A stretch of 64,000 nt of DNA. Origin: Pseudobacillus wudalianchiensis. Lineage in GTDB: Bacteria > Bacillota > Bacilli > Bacillales > Domibacillaceae. Each line of letters opens with the position of its first letter. Position 1 is the stretch's first letter. The stretch spans positions 1 through 64,000 of the forward strand of contig NZ_MAYT01000012.1 in NCBI RefSeq assembly GCF_001685015.1, in the 5' to 3' direction. Below the pieces are notes generated by a model. The model had not been told where the DNA came from and made no database searches. It saw only the letters and a program-made list of their open reading frames with translations. Positions 22,859-31,040 of the stretch are shown piece by piece. The position numbers and the translations under genes are program-made.

Positions 22859-24196
22859 ATGAACAAATCAGAAGGAAAAATGTTGAGGCGCGTTGTTGGT
22901 GCTAGTTTGATAGGTTCAACGATTGAGTGGTATGACTTCTTCTTATACGGAGTCGTGGCAGGGATTGTTTTTAATCATTTATACTTCCCGGCGGATGATC
23001 CGTTTGTCTCTACTTTATTGGCTTACGTAACGTTTGCGGTCGGTTTCGTGGCTCGTCCGGTTGGCGGCATTATCTTTGGACATTTTGGCGATAAAATCGG
23101 CCGGAAAAGCATGCTGGTTCTTACGCTGTCCATCATGGGCGGCAGTACCGTGCTCATCGCTTTTATTCCCACATATGATCAAATCGGTATATGGGCGCCT
23201 GTCTGTCTGCTCTTATTACGAATCATGCAGGGAATTGGCTTAGGCGGAGAGTGGGGCGGTGCGGTGTTGATGGCCTACGAACACGCTCCTGACGCCAGGA
23301 AAGGATTTTATGCGAGCTTTCCGCAAATCGGTCTCTCCATTGGATTGCTGCTAGCTTCTGGTGTTGTCGGTCTCCTGTCTTTTACTCTATCAGACGGCCA
23401 ATTTATGGCATGGGGCTGGCGCCTCGCTTTCGGACTGAGTGCGGCTCTAATATTTCTAGGTATGTGGATTCGCTTAAATGTATCGGAGTCACCAGAATTT
23501 ACAGAAGTGAAGGAAACAAAAGAAGAATCAAAAATGCCGATTAAAGAGATGTGGCACAACAATACGAGCAATGTTCTTGCTGGTATAGGTGCGAGATACA
23601 TTGATGGAGTATTCTTTAACGTCATGGGAGTGTTTTCTATTACCTATTTAACGAGCACTCTGCAAATTTCGAGGACAGATGCCTTATTGGGAGTGTCGCT
23701 TGCCGCCTTCGTTATGTGTTTCTTTATACCGCTCTTTGGGCATATTTCGGACCGAATCGGCAGAACCCGAACCTATTGGATTGGCAGCCTTGTGACTGGT
23801 TTTTCTGCTTTGCCAGCCTTTTGGCTCATGTCTCAAAGCGGAGGCAGCATAACGACTATTTGGTTGTCTATTATTATTCCTTTTGGCATTCTGTATGCCG
23901 CTGTTTACGGGCCGGAAGCCGCCTTATTTGCTGAATTGTTTGAAGCGAAGGTAAGGTACACAGGCATGTCGTTTGTGTATCAGTTTTCCGGAATATTCGC
24001 TAGCGGCCTGACGCCAATCATTGCTACCACCTTGCTTAACTATCATAACGGAAGCCCGCTCTTGCTTGCTATTTACGTAGCTTTCGCTGGAATTGTCAGC
24101 GCTCTTTCCGTTCGCTGGATTAATATTCGCCAGGCGGACCCCCTTCAAAAAGGAACGAGTGAAGAGCGTGAAAGTATAGAATCAACCGGAATATAA
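22859..24196 (+). CDS. MFS transporter, metabolite:H+ symporter (MHS) family
   Basis: 445 residues with twelve predicted membrane segments. The MHS signatures are GASLIGSTIEWYDFFLYG, FVARPVGGIIFGHFGDKIGRKS and RIMQGIGLGGEWGGAVLMA. Members carry organic acids and zwitterions such as citrate, shikimate and proline/betaine with protons. Located between an alcohol dehydrogenase and phnX, it may import a phosphonate or its precursor; no MHS phosphonate carrier is known to me, so that is inference. Its stop overlaps the open frame leading into phnX. Confidence 0.92.
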   Translation: MNKSEGKMLRRVVGASLIGSTIEWYDFFLYGVVAGIVFNHLYFPADDPFVSTLLAYVTFAVGFVARPVGGIIFGHFGDKIGRKSMLVLTLSIMGGSTVLIAFIPTYDQIGIWAPVCLLLLRIMQGIGLGGEWGGAVLMAYEHAPDARKGFYASFPQIGLSIGLLLASGVVGLLSFTLSDGQFMAWGWRLAFGLSAALIFLGMWIRLNVSESPEFTEVKETKEESKMPIKEMWHNNTSNVLAGIGARYIDGVFFNVMGVFSITYLTSTLQISRTDALLGVSLAAFVMCFFIPLFGHISDRIGRTRTYWIGSLVTGFSALPAFWLMSQSGGSITTIWLSIIIPFGILYAAVYGPEAALFAELFEAKVRYTGMSFVYQFSGIFASGLTPIIATTLLNYHNGSPLLLAIYVAFAGIVSALSVRWINIRQADPLQKGTSEERESIESTGI

Positions 24197-24228
24197 TGGG
24201 CTCTTTTGGCCTAAAGGAGATGATCCCC

Positions 24229-25059
24229 TTGAATCGCTGTACTCACCGGGTTGAAGCTGTGATTTTTGATTGGGCAGGAACGATGGTTGATTATGGCTGT
24301 CTGGCCCCCTTAGAGGTTTTTAAGGCGATCTTTAAAAAAAGAGGGATTAACGTATTAGATGAGGAAGCAAGAGAACCGATGGGCTTACAAAAGCTTGAGC
24401 ATATTCGCGAAATGTGCAGCATGCCCCGGATCAGCCGCTTATGGAGAGATATGTATGGCAGAGAACCAGAAGAGAGGGACATTAATGCGCTGTATGCTGA
24501 TTTTGAACCGATGCTCTTCTCAATTCTTCCTGCTTACTCTAACCCGATTCCCGGGGCTGTTGAATTAGTTGAACGGTTAAGAAATGCTGGGATTAAAATC
24601 GGCTCAACAACTGGTTATACGTCTGAAATGATCGCGATCGTTAAACAAGAAGCAAAAAAGAAAGGTTATGCTCCGGATTCGCTCGTTACCTCTAGCCAAG
24701 TGCCTGCAGGCCGGCCGTTCCCTTGGATGTTCTACCAAAATGCGATCAACTTAGAGGTCTATCCAATGAACCGGATGGTGAAAGTAGGAGACACTGTCAG
24801 CGACATTAAGGAAGGACTTAACGCTGGTGCCTGGAGTGTAGGTGTGATCAAAGGAAGCAGTGAATTAGGATTAACAAAAGAAGAAGTTCAAACGATGGAC
24901 CCTGCCTTGCTAGCAGAAAAAATGAAGGCAGTAGCTGAAACATTTACAGAAGCCGGAGCTCATTATGTGATTGAGAGTATTGGCGAATTAGATGAACTGC
25001 TCCCAAAAATCAATAGACGGCTAGCTAATGATGAGCCGTCTTTATTGAGGGGTTTTTAG
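24229..25059 (+). CDS. phnX: Phosphonoacetaldehyde hydrolase PhnX
   Basis: About 276 residues of the HAD superfamily. The nucleophile motif is VIFDWAGTMVDYG, the Schiff-base Lys is in PMGLQKLEHIREM, and KVGDTVSDIKEGLNAGAW is the acidic Mg motif. PhnX cleaves phosphonoacetaldehyde to acetaldehyde and phosphate, the last step of 2-aminoethylphosphonate breakdown. I choose TTG 24229 because AAAGGAG lies nine bases before it and the protein then starts like B. cereus PhnX; an in-frame ATG at 24196 lacks a ribosome site. No phnW transaminase is beside it, but a class III aminotransferase-like gene converges on it. A bidirectional hairpin follows. Confidence 0.95.
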   Translation: MNRCTHRVEAVIFDWAGTMVDYGCLAPLEVFKAIFKKRGINVLDEEAREPMGLQKLEHIREMCSMPRISRLWRDMYGREPEERDINALYADFEPMLFSILPAYSNPIPGAVELVERLRNAGIKIGSTTGYTSEMIAIVKQEAKKKGYAPDSLVTSSQVPAGRPFPWMFYQNAINLEVYPMNRMVKVGDTVSDIKEGLNAGAWSVGVIKGSSELGLTKEEVQTMDPALLAEKMKAVAETFTEAGAHYVIESIGELDELLPKINRRLANDEPSLLRGF

Positions 25060-25070
25060 TTCACTCTATA

Positions 25071-25104
25071 AAAGAGTGGAATCTATCGGCGGATTCCACT
25101 CTTT
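25071..25104. terminator. Bidirectional terminator between phnX and the aminotransferase gene
   Basis: 13-bp perfect stem AAAGAGTGGAATC / GATTCCACTCTTT with an 8-base loop, followed by CATTTT on the plus strand and preceded by ATA on the other. It separates two convergent genes. Confidence 0.85.
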
Positions 25105-25108
25105 CATT

Positions 25109-26440
25109 TTAAGCCCATCCGGAGAATTGTTTTACTTGTTCCCAGTCCACATGACCTGCTGCTACATCTTGGAGGGTTTGGTCCAGCAGATGCAGTGCCT
25201 CTGTAATCTCTTCACGGCTAATTGTGAGCGGCGGGGTAATTTCCAGCACATTCCCGTGAATACCTACATAATAAATGAGCAAACCTAATTCGTACGCCCG
25301 GTAACAAATAGCGGACGTTTTTACAGGATCGGGCTTCTTTTCTAGTCTGTCTGTCACGATTTCCACTCCAAGGACCAATCCTTTTCCGCGAACTTCCCCT
25401 ATAAATGGGTATTTTTTTTGTAAGGAACGTAATCCCTCTAAAAAATACTGTCCATTTTTCTCTGCTTGGCTAATCAAGTCTTTTTCTTCAATAATGCGGA
25501 TAGTTTCAATGGCTGCCGCAGTACAGAGAGGATTGCCGCTCGCTGTAAACATGTGGCCGGCCGTTACCGAATCGAGTATTTCCTGGCGCCCGATGACCGC
25601 ACTGATAGGGAGGCCGCCTCCGAGTGATTTGCCGAGAACAACAGCATCAGGAATGATAGGAGAGTGTTCAAATGAGAACCATTTTCCTGTGCGTCCCATT
25701 CCTACCTTGACTTCATCTACAATAAGGTAGATCCCGTGTTGATCACAAATCTGTCTTAAGGCGGCAAGAAAGTCATCAGGAGGCAGTATGACCCCACCGT
25801 CACTTTGAATGGCTTCAACGATGATTCCGGCTGTTTCTTCAGGTGGACAAATGGTCGAAAACACCTCATTCATAAAATGGATAGTCTGTTCAGTTAAATG
25901 TTCGCTAATCCCGCTAAAAGGCCGGTAAGGATTTGGATAAGGGAGCTTAATGACATTTCCTTTTCCCTCAAATTTTGCCTGAGCAGAATGGCCGGATAAG
26001 GAAAGCGCTCCCATCGTTTGACCATGATAAGCCCCCATAAAAGCAATCATTTTCGGCCTTCCGCTTGCTGCAGGGACGAGCTTGCTGATCAGATCGTTAG
26101 CGTCGGAGCCTGAATGCCCAAACCATACTTTCTTCGAGAAATCTCCCGGTGTCATCTCAATCAATTTTTCAGCCAGCTCTGTCATAGTTTGACTCGGTGC
26201 GCTGAGCTGTGTAGTAAAGGAAAGCTTTATATATTGTTCTTTCAATTTTTCAGCGACTGATTCTTGCCCATAGCCGATATTAGCGACAGCCCAGCCGGCC
26301 GTTAAATCAAGGAAGGAGCGGCCGTTCTCATCAAACAAATAACAGCCTTTGCCTTCTGTCACCGTAATCGGATGAAATCGTAACTTTAAGGCATTCGAAA
26401 TGAACTCCTGGTCTTGAATGAGCACAGATTTTTCTTTCAT
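25109..26440 (-). CDS. Class III aminotransferase-like PLP enzyme
   Basis: 443 residues of fold-type I, class III. The PLP Lys lies in VLGKSLGGGLPISAVIG; other signatures are GHSGSDANDLISK, AYHGQTMGALSLSG and MFTASGNPLCTAAA. The usual DEVQ motif reads DEVKVGMGRTGKWF. Class III members include omega-amino acid transaminases and PbfA, the ammonia-lyase that converts 1-hydroxy-2-aminoethylphosphonate to phosphonoacetaldehyde. It lies 12 bases after activator 3, so it is probably in that unit, but it also converges on phnX. Either a transaminase for the amine pathway to the right or a PbfA-like phosphonate enzyme is possible; I cannot decide from sequence alone. Confidence 0.85.
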   Translation of the reverse strand: MKEKSVLIQDQEFISNALKLRFHPITVTEGKGCYLFDENGRSFLDLTAGWAVANIGYGQESVAEKLKEQYIKLSFTTQLSAPSQTMTELAEKLIEMTPGDFSKKVWFGHSGSDANDLISKLVPAASGRPKMIAFMGAYHGQTMGALSLSGHSAQAKFEGKGNVIKLPYPNPYRPFSGISEHLTEQTIHFMNEVFSTICPPEETAGIIVEAIQSDGGVILPPDDFLAALRQICDQHGIYLIVDEVKVGMGRTGKWFSFEHSPIIPDAVVLGKSLGGGLPISAVIGRQEILDSVTAGHMFTASGNPLCTAAAIETIRIIEEKDLISQAEKNGQYFLEGLRSLQKKYPFIGEVRGKGLVLGVEIVTDRLEKKPDPVKTSAICYRAYELGLLIYYVGIHGNVLEITPPLTISREEITEALHLLDQTLQDVAAGHVDWEQVKQFSGWA

Positions 26441-26451
26441 TGATATTCCCC

Positions 26452-28215
26452 CTATTTATGAATCGGTATAGTTAATTTCTTTATTTTATAGTTTAAATTT
26501 TGACGAGAAATTCCAAGCTTTTCAGCAGCATTTGTAATGTGGTAACTCGTTTCTTCAAGGGCTTTAATAATCAACTTTCGTTCTAAGCGTTCAACTTGGG
26601 CAGGAAGAGTATCTGAAAAAGTCGGTGTTATTTCTTCAATGGCTGAAAAATTTGCTCCCTCTGAACCATCAAGTTTAAGAGCCAGTGGCAAGAATTCGGT
26701 CGTAATAACATTCTCATCTACCATTAAATTTAAAGCGCCTTCAATAATGTGTTCTAGCTGGCGAACATTGCCGGGATAATGGAAACTCAGCAGTGTTTCC
26801 TTTGCTTCCTCGGTTATTCCCTCTACTTCAATATCAAGAAGGTCAGCATGCTTGCGGATAAAGTGCTCAATGAGTAAGGAAATGTCTTCCCTTCTTGCCC
26901 TTAAGGGAGGCACATGGATGGTCACAACCCCGAGGCGATAAAATAAATCCTCACGCAAATGCTTATTCCTGATAGCCTCTTCAGGTGTTTCATTCATCGT
27001 CGCGATAACCCGGACATCTACACTTTTTTCCTTTGTTGATCCGAGACGCATAATTTTTTTCTCTTGGATCGCTCGGAGCAGTTTTGCCTGAAGACTGAGC
27101 CCCATTGAATTAATTTCATCAAGCAGAATCGTGCCTCCATTTGCCTGTTCAAATAACCCTGGTCGATCTACTGCACCTGTAAAGGTCCCCGAGACCGTCC
27201 CAAAAAGCATACTTTCGAGCAAATTTTCGGGAATCGCCGCGCAATTTTGTGCAAAAAAAGGAGCATTCTTTCGCGGGCTTTCATTATGAATACTTTGAAC
27301 AATTAGTTCCTTTCCTGTACCAGTTTCACCATATACAAGAATATTAGATGACGAACGAGAAGCACGTATCGCTTTATTAATCGTTTGACGCATCAAGCTG
27401 CTTGCGAAAACAATGTCATGGAATGTAAATCGTGTGTTGTTTTGTTTTTTCTTTTGTGGAACAGCCGGTTTTTTTTCGGCAAGCTGCAAATTTTGAATAG
27501 TAGAGGTTAGTTTTTTTATTTCCGATAAATCTCTTACGATAGCGAGTGCACCAATTTTTTCATTCCCAAGATGCATTGGTTCGCTTTTGATGACAACGGA
27601 ATATTCTTTTCCTTGATTAGAAAAAAAGGTTTCCCTATTTGTCAGCCTTCTTTCAGTTAATAGAGAGTTTAATAAAGGATCTGAATGTTTATCTGCTTCT
27701 TTAAATACATCTAGGTAATATTGTCCTCTCACAGCGTTTGGCTCAAGTGTTTCCAACTCTCCAAGTTTTCGATTATAAAATACAACTTTTTTCTCGTTAT
27801 CAATCACACAAATTCCTTCATCGATATGATCTAAGATCGCATCAAAGAGTCTAAACTGCTTTTTCATCTGGTTTAATTGAAACGTTAACTGATGAAGTTG
27901 GGTTACATTTTTCATGACAAGCAACGCAGAATCATTTTCCATAAATCGTACATTGGCAAGCAGTTGATTTGTGCCGATAGATAAAGAAATATTGCGCATG
28001 TTTTGTTCGTTGGCAAAGCATTTTTCAAGATCACTAGAAAAAATAAAGTCAGTGACAGAAGAACCGATCAAGTCATCTGAAGCTGTTTCCGCAAAGAAGC
28101 CGCGAGCTACACGATTCAATGACAAAATACGGCCTGCTTTATCTGTCATGATAATTCCTTCAAATGCGCTGGACCAAAAATCAGTAAGCTGGATAGCTGA
28201 AGGTGTTTTATCCAT
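26452..28215 (-). CDS. sigma-54-dependent transcriptional activator 3 (PAS-PAS/AAA/HTH)
   Basis: 587 residues. Two PAS domains (about 8-115 and 120-235; the second has ILDHIDEGICVIDNEKKV) precede the AAA+ domain with Walker A GETGTGKE (about 296), the sigma-54 loop as GTFTGA (about 342), LDEINSMG and REDLFYRLGVVTIHVPP. The last helix-turn-helix reads ITNAAEKLGISRQNLNYKI. It is divergent from the amidohydrolase operon with a strong -24/-12 promoter (28431). The aminotransferase gene follows in the same direction. The layout parallels activator 2. Confidence 0.94.
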   Translation of the reverse strand: MDKTPSAIQLTDFWSSAFEGIIMTDKAGRILSLNRVARGFFAETASDDLIGSSVTDFIFSSDLEKCFANEQNMRNISLSIGTNQLLANVRFMENDSALLVMKNVTQLHQLTFQLNQMKKQFRLFDAILDHIDEGICVIDNEKKVVFYNRKLGELETLEPNAVRGQYYLDVFKEADKHSDPLLNSLLTERRLTNRETFFSNQGKEYSVVIKSEPMHLGNEKIGALAIVRDLSEIKKLTSTIQNLQLAEKKPAVPQKKKQNNTRFTFHDIVFASSLMRQTINKAIRASRSSSNILVYGETGTGKELIVQSIHNESPRKNAPFFAQNCAAIPENLLESMLFGTVSGTFTGAVDRPGLFEQANGGTILLDEINSMGLSLQAKLLRAIQEKKIMRLGSTKEKSVDVRVIATMNETPEEAIRNKHLREDLFYRLGVVTIHVPPLRARREDISLLIEHFIRKHADLLDIEVEGITEEAKETLLSFHYPGNVRQLEHIIEGALNLMVDENVITTEFLPLALKLDGSEGANFSAIEEITPTFSDTLPAQVERLERKLIIKALEETSYHITNAAEKLGISRQNLNYKIKKLTIPIHK

Positions 28216-28230
28216 AAAGCACCACCCGTA

Positions 28231-28392
28231 GAAAAAATTTTTTCGATTCGTAAAGTTTTAGAGAGATAGTTTACTTGTTGAATAAATATTACTATACAAA
28301 ATTTAAAGTAAAAAACAAACTATTTAATAAATTAAAAATTTTGTAAAAGTATTTTTCGTAAAAAATTTGTCTTTGAAAATATTTTTTCGATT
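28231..28392. promoter_or_regulatory. AT-rich divergent regulatory region with 12-bp direct repeats and a palindrome
   Basis: ATTTTTTCGATT occurs at 28237-28248 and 28381-28392, and GAAAAAATTTTTTC (28231-28244) is a perfect palindrome overlapping the first. The second copy ends 38 bases before the -24 element at 28431. They may bind activator 3 or bend the DNA; base composition is so AT-rich that chance is possible. No other gene is seen in the 275-base gap. Confidence 0.35.
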
Positions 28393-28413
28393 TTTCCTAA
28401 GAAAAACGCAGTT

Positions 28414-28428
28414 TTATAGCGCTTTCAA
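28414..28428 (-). promoter_or_regulatory. Possible cre-like site next to the sigma-54 promoter
   Basis: On the minus strand TTGAAAGCGCTATAA matches the cre consensus except for one fixed C. It ends two bases before the -24 element, where CcpA binding could interfere with sigma-54 polymerase. Confidence 0.4.
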
Positions 28429-28430
28429 AC

Positions 28431-28447
28431 TTGGCATAGATCTTGCT
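28431..28447 (+). promoter_or_regulatory. sigma-54 promoter of the amidohydrolase/GS-like operon
   Basis: TTGGCATAGATCTTGCT matches the -24/-12 consensus with GG (28433-28434) and GC (28445-28446) 12 bases apart. It is the best of the sigma-54 sites in this window. Transcription would start about 34 bases before the ATG at 28491. Confidence 0.85.
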
Positions 28448-28490
28448 TTTATAGAAAATGTAAAAAATTTTTATACCAGGAGGATTCAAT

Positions 28491-29648
28491 ATGCAAAAGG
28501 TTACTCTCGACGGCATAAAAGTAGTCGATGTCCATGCCCATCCATTTAGAGAACAAAATGAACCAGAAAGCCCTGTTGACTTTCTTAGAAAACTATCTTT
28601 GTCGGTTATTCCTGAAATGTTTACCAATATAGAAGATGTTGAAAAATTTCAGCCGTATCCAGGCACAAACATGTGGATTCAAATCTTGTTCCGCCATATG
28701 GCCAAATATTTAAATTGTGAGCAAGATTTGACTTCAATTGTAGAAGCAAGAAACAAAAAAGCAAAAAAATTTTCTAATTACACGAAAGAATTATTTACAG
28801 ACGTGAATTTAGAGGGGCTCATTATGGATTTTGGTTATCCCCAACCACCGATTGATCGCAATGACTTTCAACAAATGAGCGGAGCGCGAATATGGGAAAT
28901 TCATCGAATTGAACCAGTCATGGTGGAGCTTGGCAAACAAAATCTTCCGTTTAGTGAGTTTATTGGCAAGTATCGTGATAATTTACGGCAGGCTCTACAA
29001 AAAGAAGGAGTAGTAGGTTTAAAAACGATTATCGCTTACCGCAGCGGGCTGGAGATTGGTGAAAAAGATGAACAGGCAGCTGAGGCCGCTTACAAGGAAT
29101 TTTTACTGAATGACAAAGCTCCGGCAAAAGCAATGCGTGATTATTGTTTCCACATCGCTATGGAAGAGTGTACAAGTGCAGATAAATTTATGCACATTCA
29201 CACGGGCATTGGCGATGGAGAAGTCGTGTTGTCAAAAGCTAGCCCAGGATTCCTGCTGGATACGTTTAGAAAATCAGAATATAAGGATACGAAAGTTCAT
29301 TTAGTTCACGGTGGTTATCCTTGGATGGAAGAAGCGGCGTTCATCGTGAGTATTCTTCCGAATGTGTACATGGATATTTCCTTGCAAAATCCGTTTACAG
29401 GTCATGGTGTAGAGCGAATTATTTCGCAGGTATTAGAATTAGCCCCGTTCGATAAAGTGATGTACGGATCAGATGCTTTCACGGTGCCAGAAATGAATTG
29501 GCTTGGCGTTAAGCTCTTTAAAGAGTGTTTTGAAAGAGTGCTGAATGACTGGGTCGAAAAAGACTATATGGATGCTGGTCAGGCCCGTTATATCGGAGAA
29601 ATGATCTTGTACAAAAACTTTGAAAATATTTATAAAGTAAAACTTTAA
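28491..29648 (+). CDS. Amidohydrolase family 2 protein (FluG N-terminal-like)
   Basis: 385 residues with metal-ligand motifs VVDVHAHPF, LKTIIAY, MHIHTG, VHLVHGG and VMYGSDA, so a TIM-barrel amidohydrolase with a complete site. In fungal FluG and plant NodGS proteins this domain is fused to a glutamine-synthetase-like domain; here the partner is encoded three genes later at 32224. It may hydrolyse a gamma-glutamyl amide or related intermediate. It is the first gene after a strong sigma-54 promoter, with an AGGAGG site. No signal peptide, so it acts in the cytoplasm. Confidence 0.88.
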   Translation: MQKVTLDGIKVVDVHAHPFREQNEPESPVDFLRKLSLSVIPEMFTNIEDVEKFQPYPGTNMWIQILFRHMAKYLNCEQDLTSIVEARNKKAKKFSNYTKELFTDVNLEGLIMDFGYPQPPIDRNDFQQMSGARIWEIHRIEPVMVELGKQNLPFSEFIGKYRDNLRQALQKEGVVGLKTIIAYRSGLEIGEKDEQAAEAAYKEFLLNDKAPAKAMRDYCFHIAMEECTSADKFMHIHTGIGDGEVVLSKASPGFLLDTFRKSEYKDTKVHLVHGGYPWMEEAAFIVSILPNVYMDISLQNPFTGHGVERIISQVLELAPFDKVMYGSDAFTVPEMNWLGVKLFKECFERVLNDWVEKDYMDAGQARYIGEMILYKNFENIYKVKL

Positions 29649-29666
29649 TTTCCAGGGGGGATGGAT

Positions 29667-31040
29667 ATGGGAGATTTTAAAAAGCAGCCGGTCCTTGATT
29701 TACAGCCGGAACGTACCTTAACATTCTGGCATATATGGGCCCTTGGCGTTGGGGCGGTAATCGGTGACGGAATTTTCCTGCTTATGGGACAAGGGATTGC
29801 TATGGCAGGACCAAGCTCGATTTTAGCCTATTTGATTGCGGGGATTTCTCAATTTTTTCTTGTAATCGCGTTAACGGAAATGGCGGTGGGCATGCCGAAT
29901 GCAGGAGCCATGTCTCTTTGGGTAGAGAGATTCATGGGAAAATCATGGGGCTTTCTAGCAGGGATCACCTTCGCAATCGGCTGGATTATTGCAGGTGGCA
30001 GCGTTGGGTTGGCATTAGGGAAAATCACCATGTGGTTTTTCCCGCAATTAGAAGCAAGCTGGTGGCCTGCCGTTTTTACGATCTTTTTCCTGACATTGTT
30101 TGCTTTGGTTAACATGCTCGGAGCAGCTACGACTGCGCGTTTCCAATTATATCTTGTATTAATTTTAACAGGCGTCATGATGTTATTTGCTTTGATCGGC
30201 TTAAAAGATATTGATTTTGCAAACTACACGCCAATGTTCCCGCACGGGGCAGAAGGATTCTGGGGAGCCGTTCCGCTCGGTACTTATGCTTACTTAGGAG
30301 CCGTTACACTAGCTACAGCTGGTGCCGAATGTATAAATCCGCAAAGAGATTTGCCAAGAGGCTTAATTTGGTCAAGTGTTACGTTTTTAATTTTATATAC
30401 GCTTGCTCATTTTGTTTTACAAGGGATTATTCCATCAAATGAAGTAACGATGGATAGTTCACCATTTACGGTTGCGGCCGGAAAAGTATTTGGTGTTGCC
30501 GGTGCTTTTATTATGAATATCGCGGCATGGATCGCAGCGGCTACTTGTATTTTAATGGGGACACTTTATGCTGCTTCACGGATTTTCTATCAGCAAGCGA
30601 GAGAAGGACTTTTGCCAAGCTTTTTAGGTTATATTCATCCGAAAACACATACACCTGTTTATGCGATTATGACGATCTGGGCAATGACAGTTCTTCTCGT
30701 ATTAATCGGTCAATTTAACCCTGATTTTATCTATGTAGAATTAACAAACCAAATGGTTCTAGCTTGGCTTGTTTCTTGGACACTCGCTTTAATTTCAGGT
30801 GTCTTGTACCGCAAGAATCATAAAGAAGAGATTGCTAACTTACCGTGGAAACAACCTTTGTATCCTTTATTCCCGATTTTAGGATTTGTCGGAATTGCCA
30901 TTGTGTTGTATGGAACATTTATCGGCTCTATGATGACGCTTGTTCGGGGATTTATTTGGCTGGCAGCATTATACCTAGCGTTCAGAATATTCAATAAAAA
31001 GCTGTTTCAATCATCATCAAAACGGGGGAGGTCAGCATGA
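29667..31040 (+). CDS. APC family amino acid/amine permease
   Basis: 457 residues with twelve predicted membrane segments. The first reads WHIWALGVGAVIGDGIFLLMGQG, with the GxG substrate-binding break typical of APC carriers. It probably imports the amine or amino acid processed by the neighbouring enzymes. I place the start at ATG 29667, seven bases after GGGGGG; the in-frame ATG 29661 is too close. It lies 18 bases after the amidohydrolase gene and overlaps the next gene by four bases (ATGA). Confidence 0.92.
   Translation: MGDFKKQPVLDLQPERTLTFWHIWALGVGAVIGDGIFLLMGQGIAMAGPSSILAYLIAGISQFFLVIALTEMAVGMPNAGAMSLWVERFMGKSWGFLAGITFAIGWIIAGGSVGLALGKITMWFFPQLEASWWPAVFTIFFLTLFALVNMLGAATTARFQLYLVLILTGVMMLFALIGLKDIDFANYTPMFPHGAEGFWGAVPLGTYAYLGAVTLATAGAECINPQRDLPRGLIWSSVTFLILYTLAHFVLQGIIPSNEVTMDSSPFTVAAGKVFGVAGAFIMNIAAWIAAATCILMGTLYAASRIFYQQAREGLLPSFLGYIHPKTHTPVYAIMTIWAMTVLLVLIGQFNPDFIYVELTNQMVLAWLVSWTLALISGVLYRKNHKEEIANLPWKQPLYPLFPILGFVGIAIVLYGTFIGSMMTLVRGFIWLAALYLAFRIFNKKLFQSSSKRGRSA

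Noticed and set aside
15155-28215. Phage or mobile-element origin of the island
   Set aside because: No integrase, transposase, tRNA or flanking direct repeat was seen, and the genes share ribosome-site and codon style with their surroundings.
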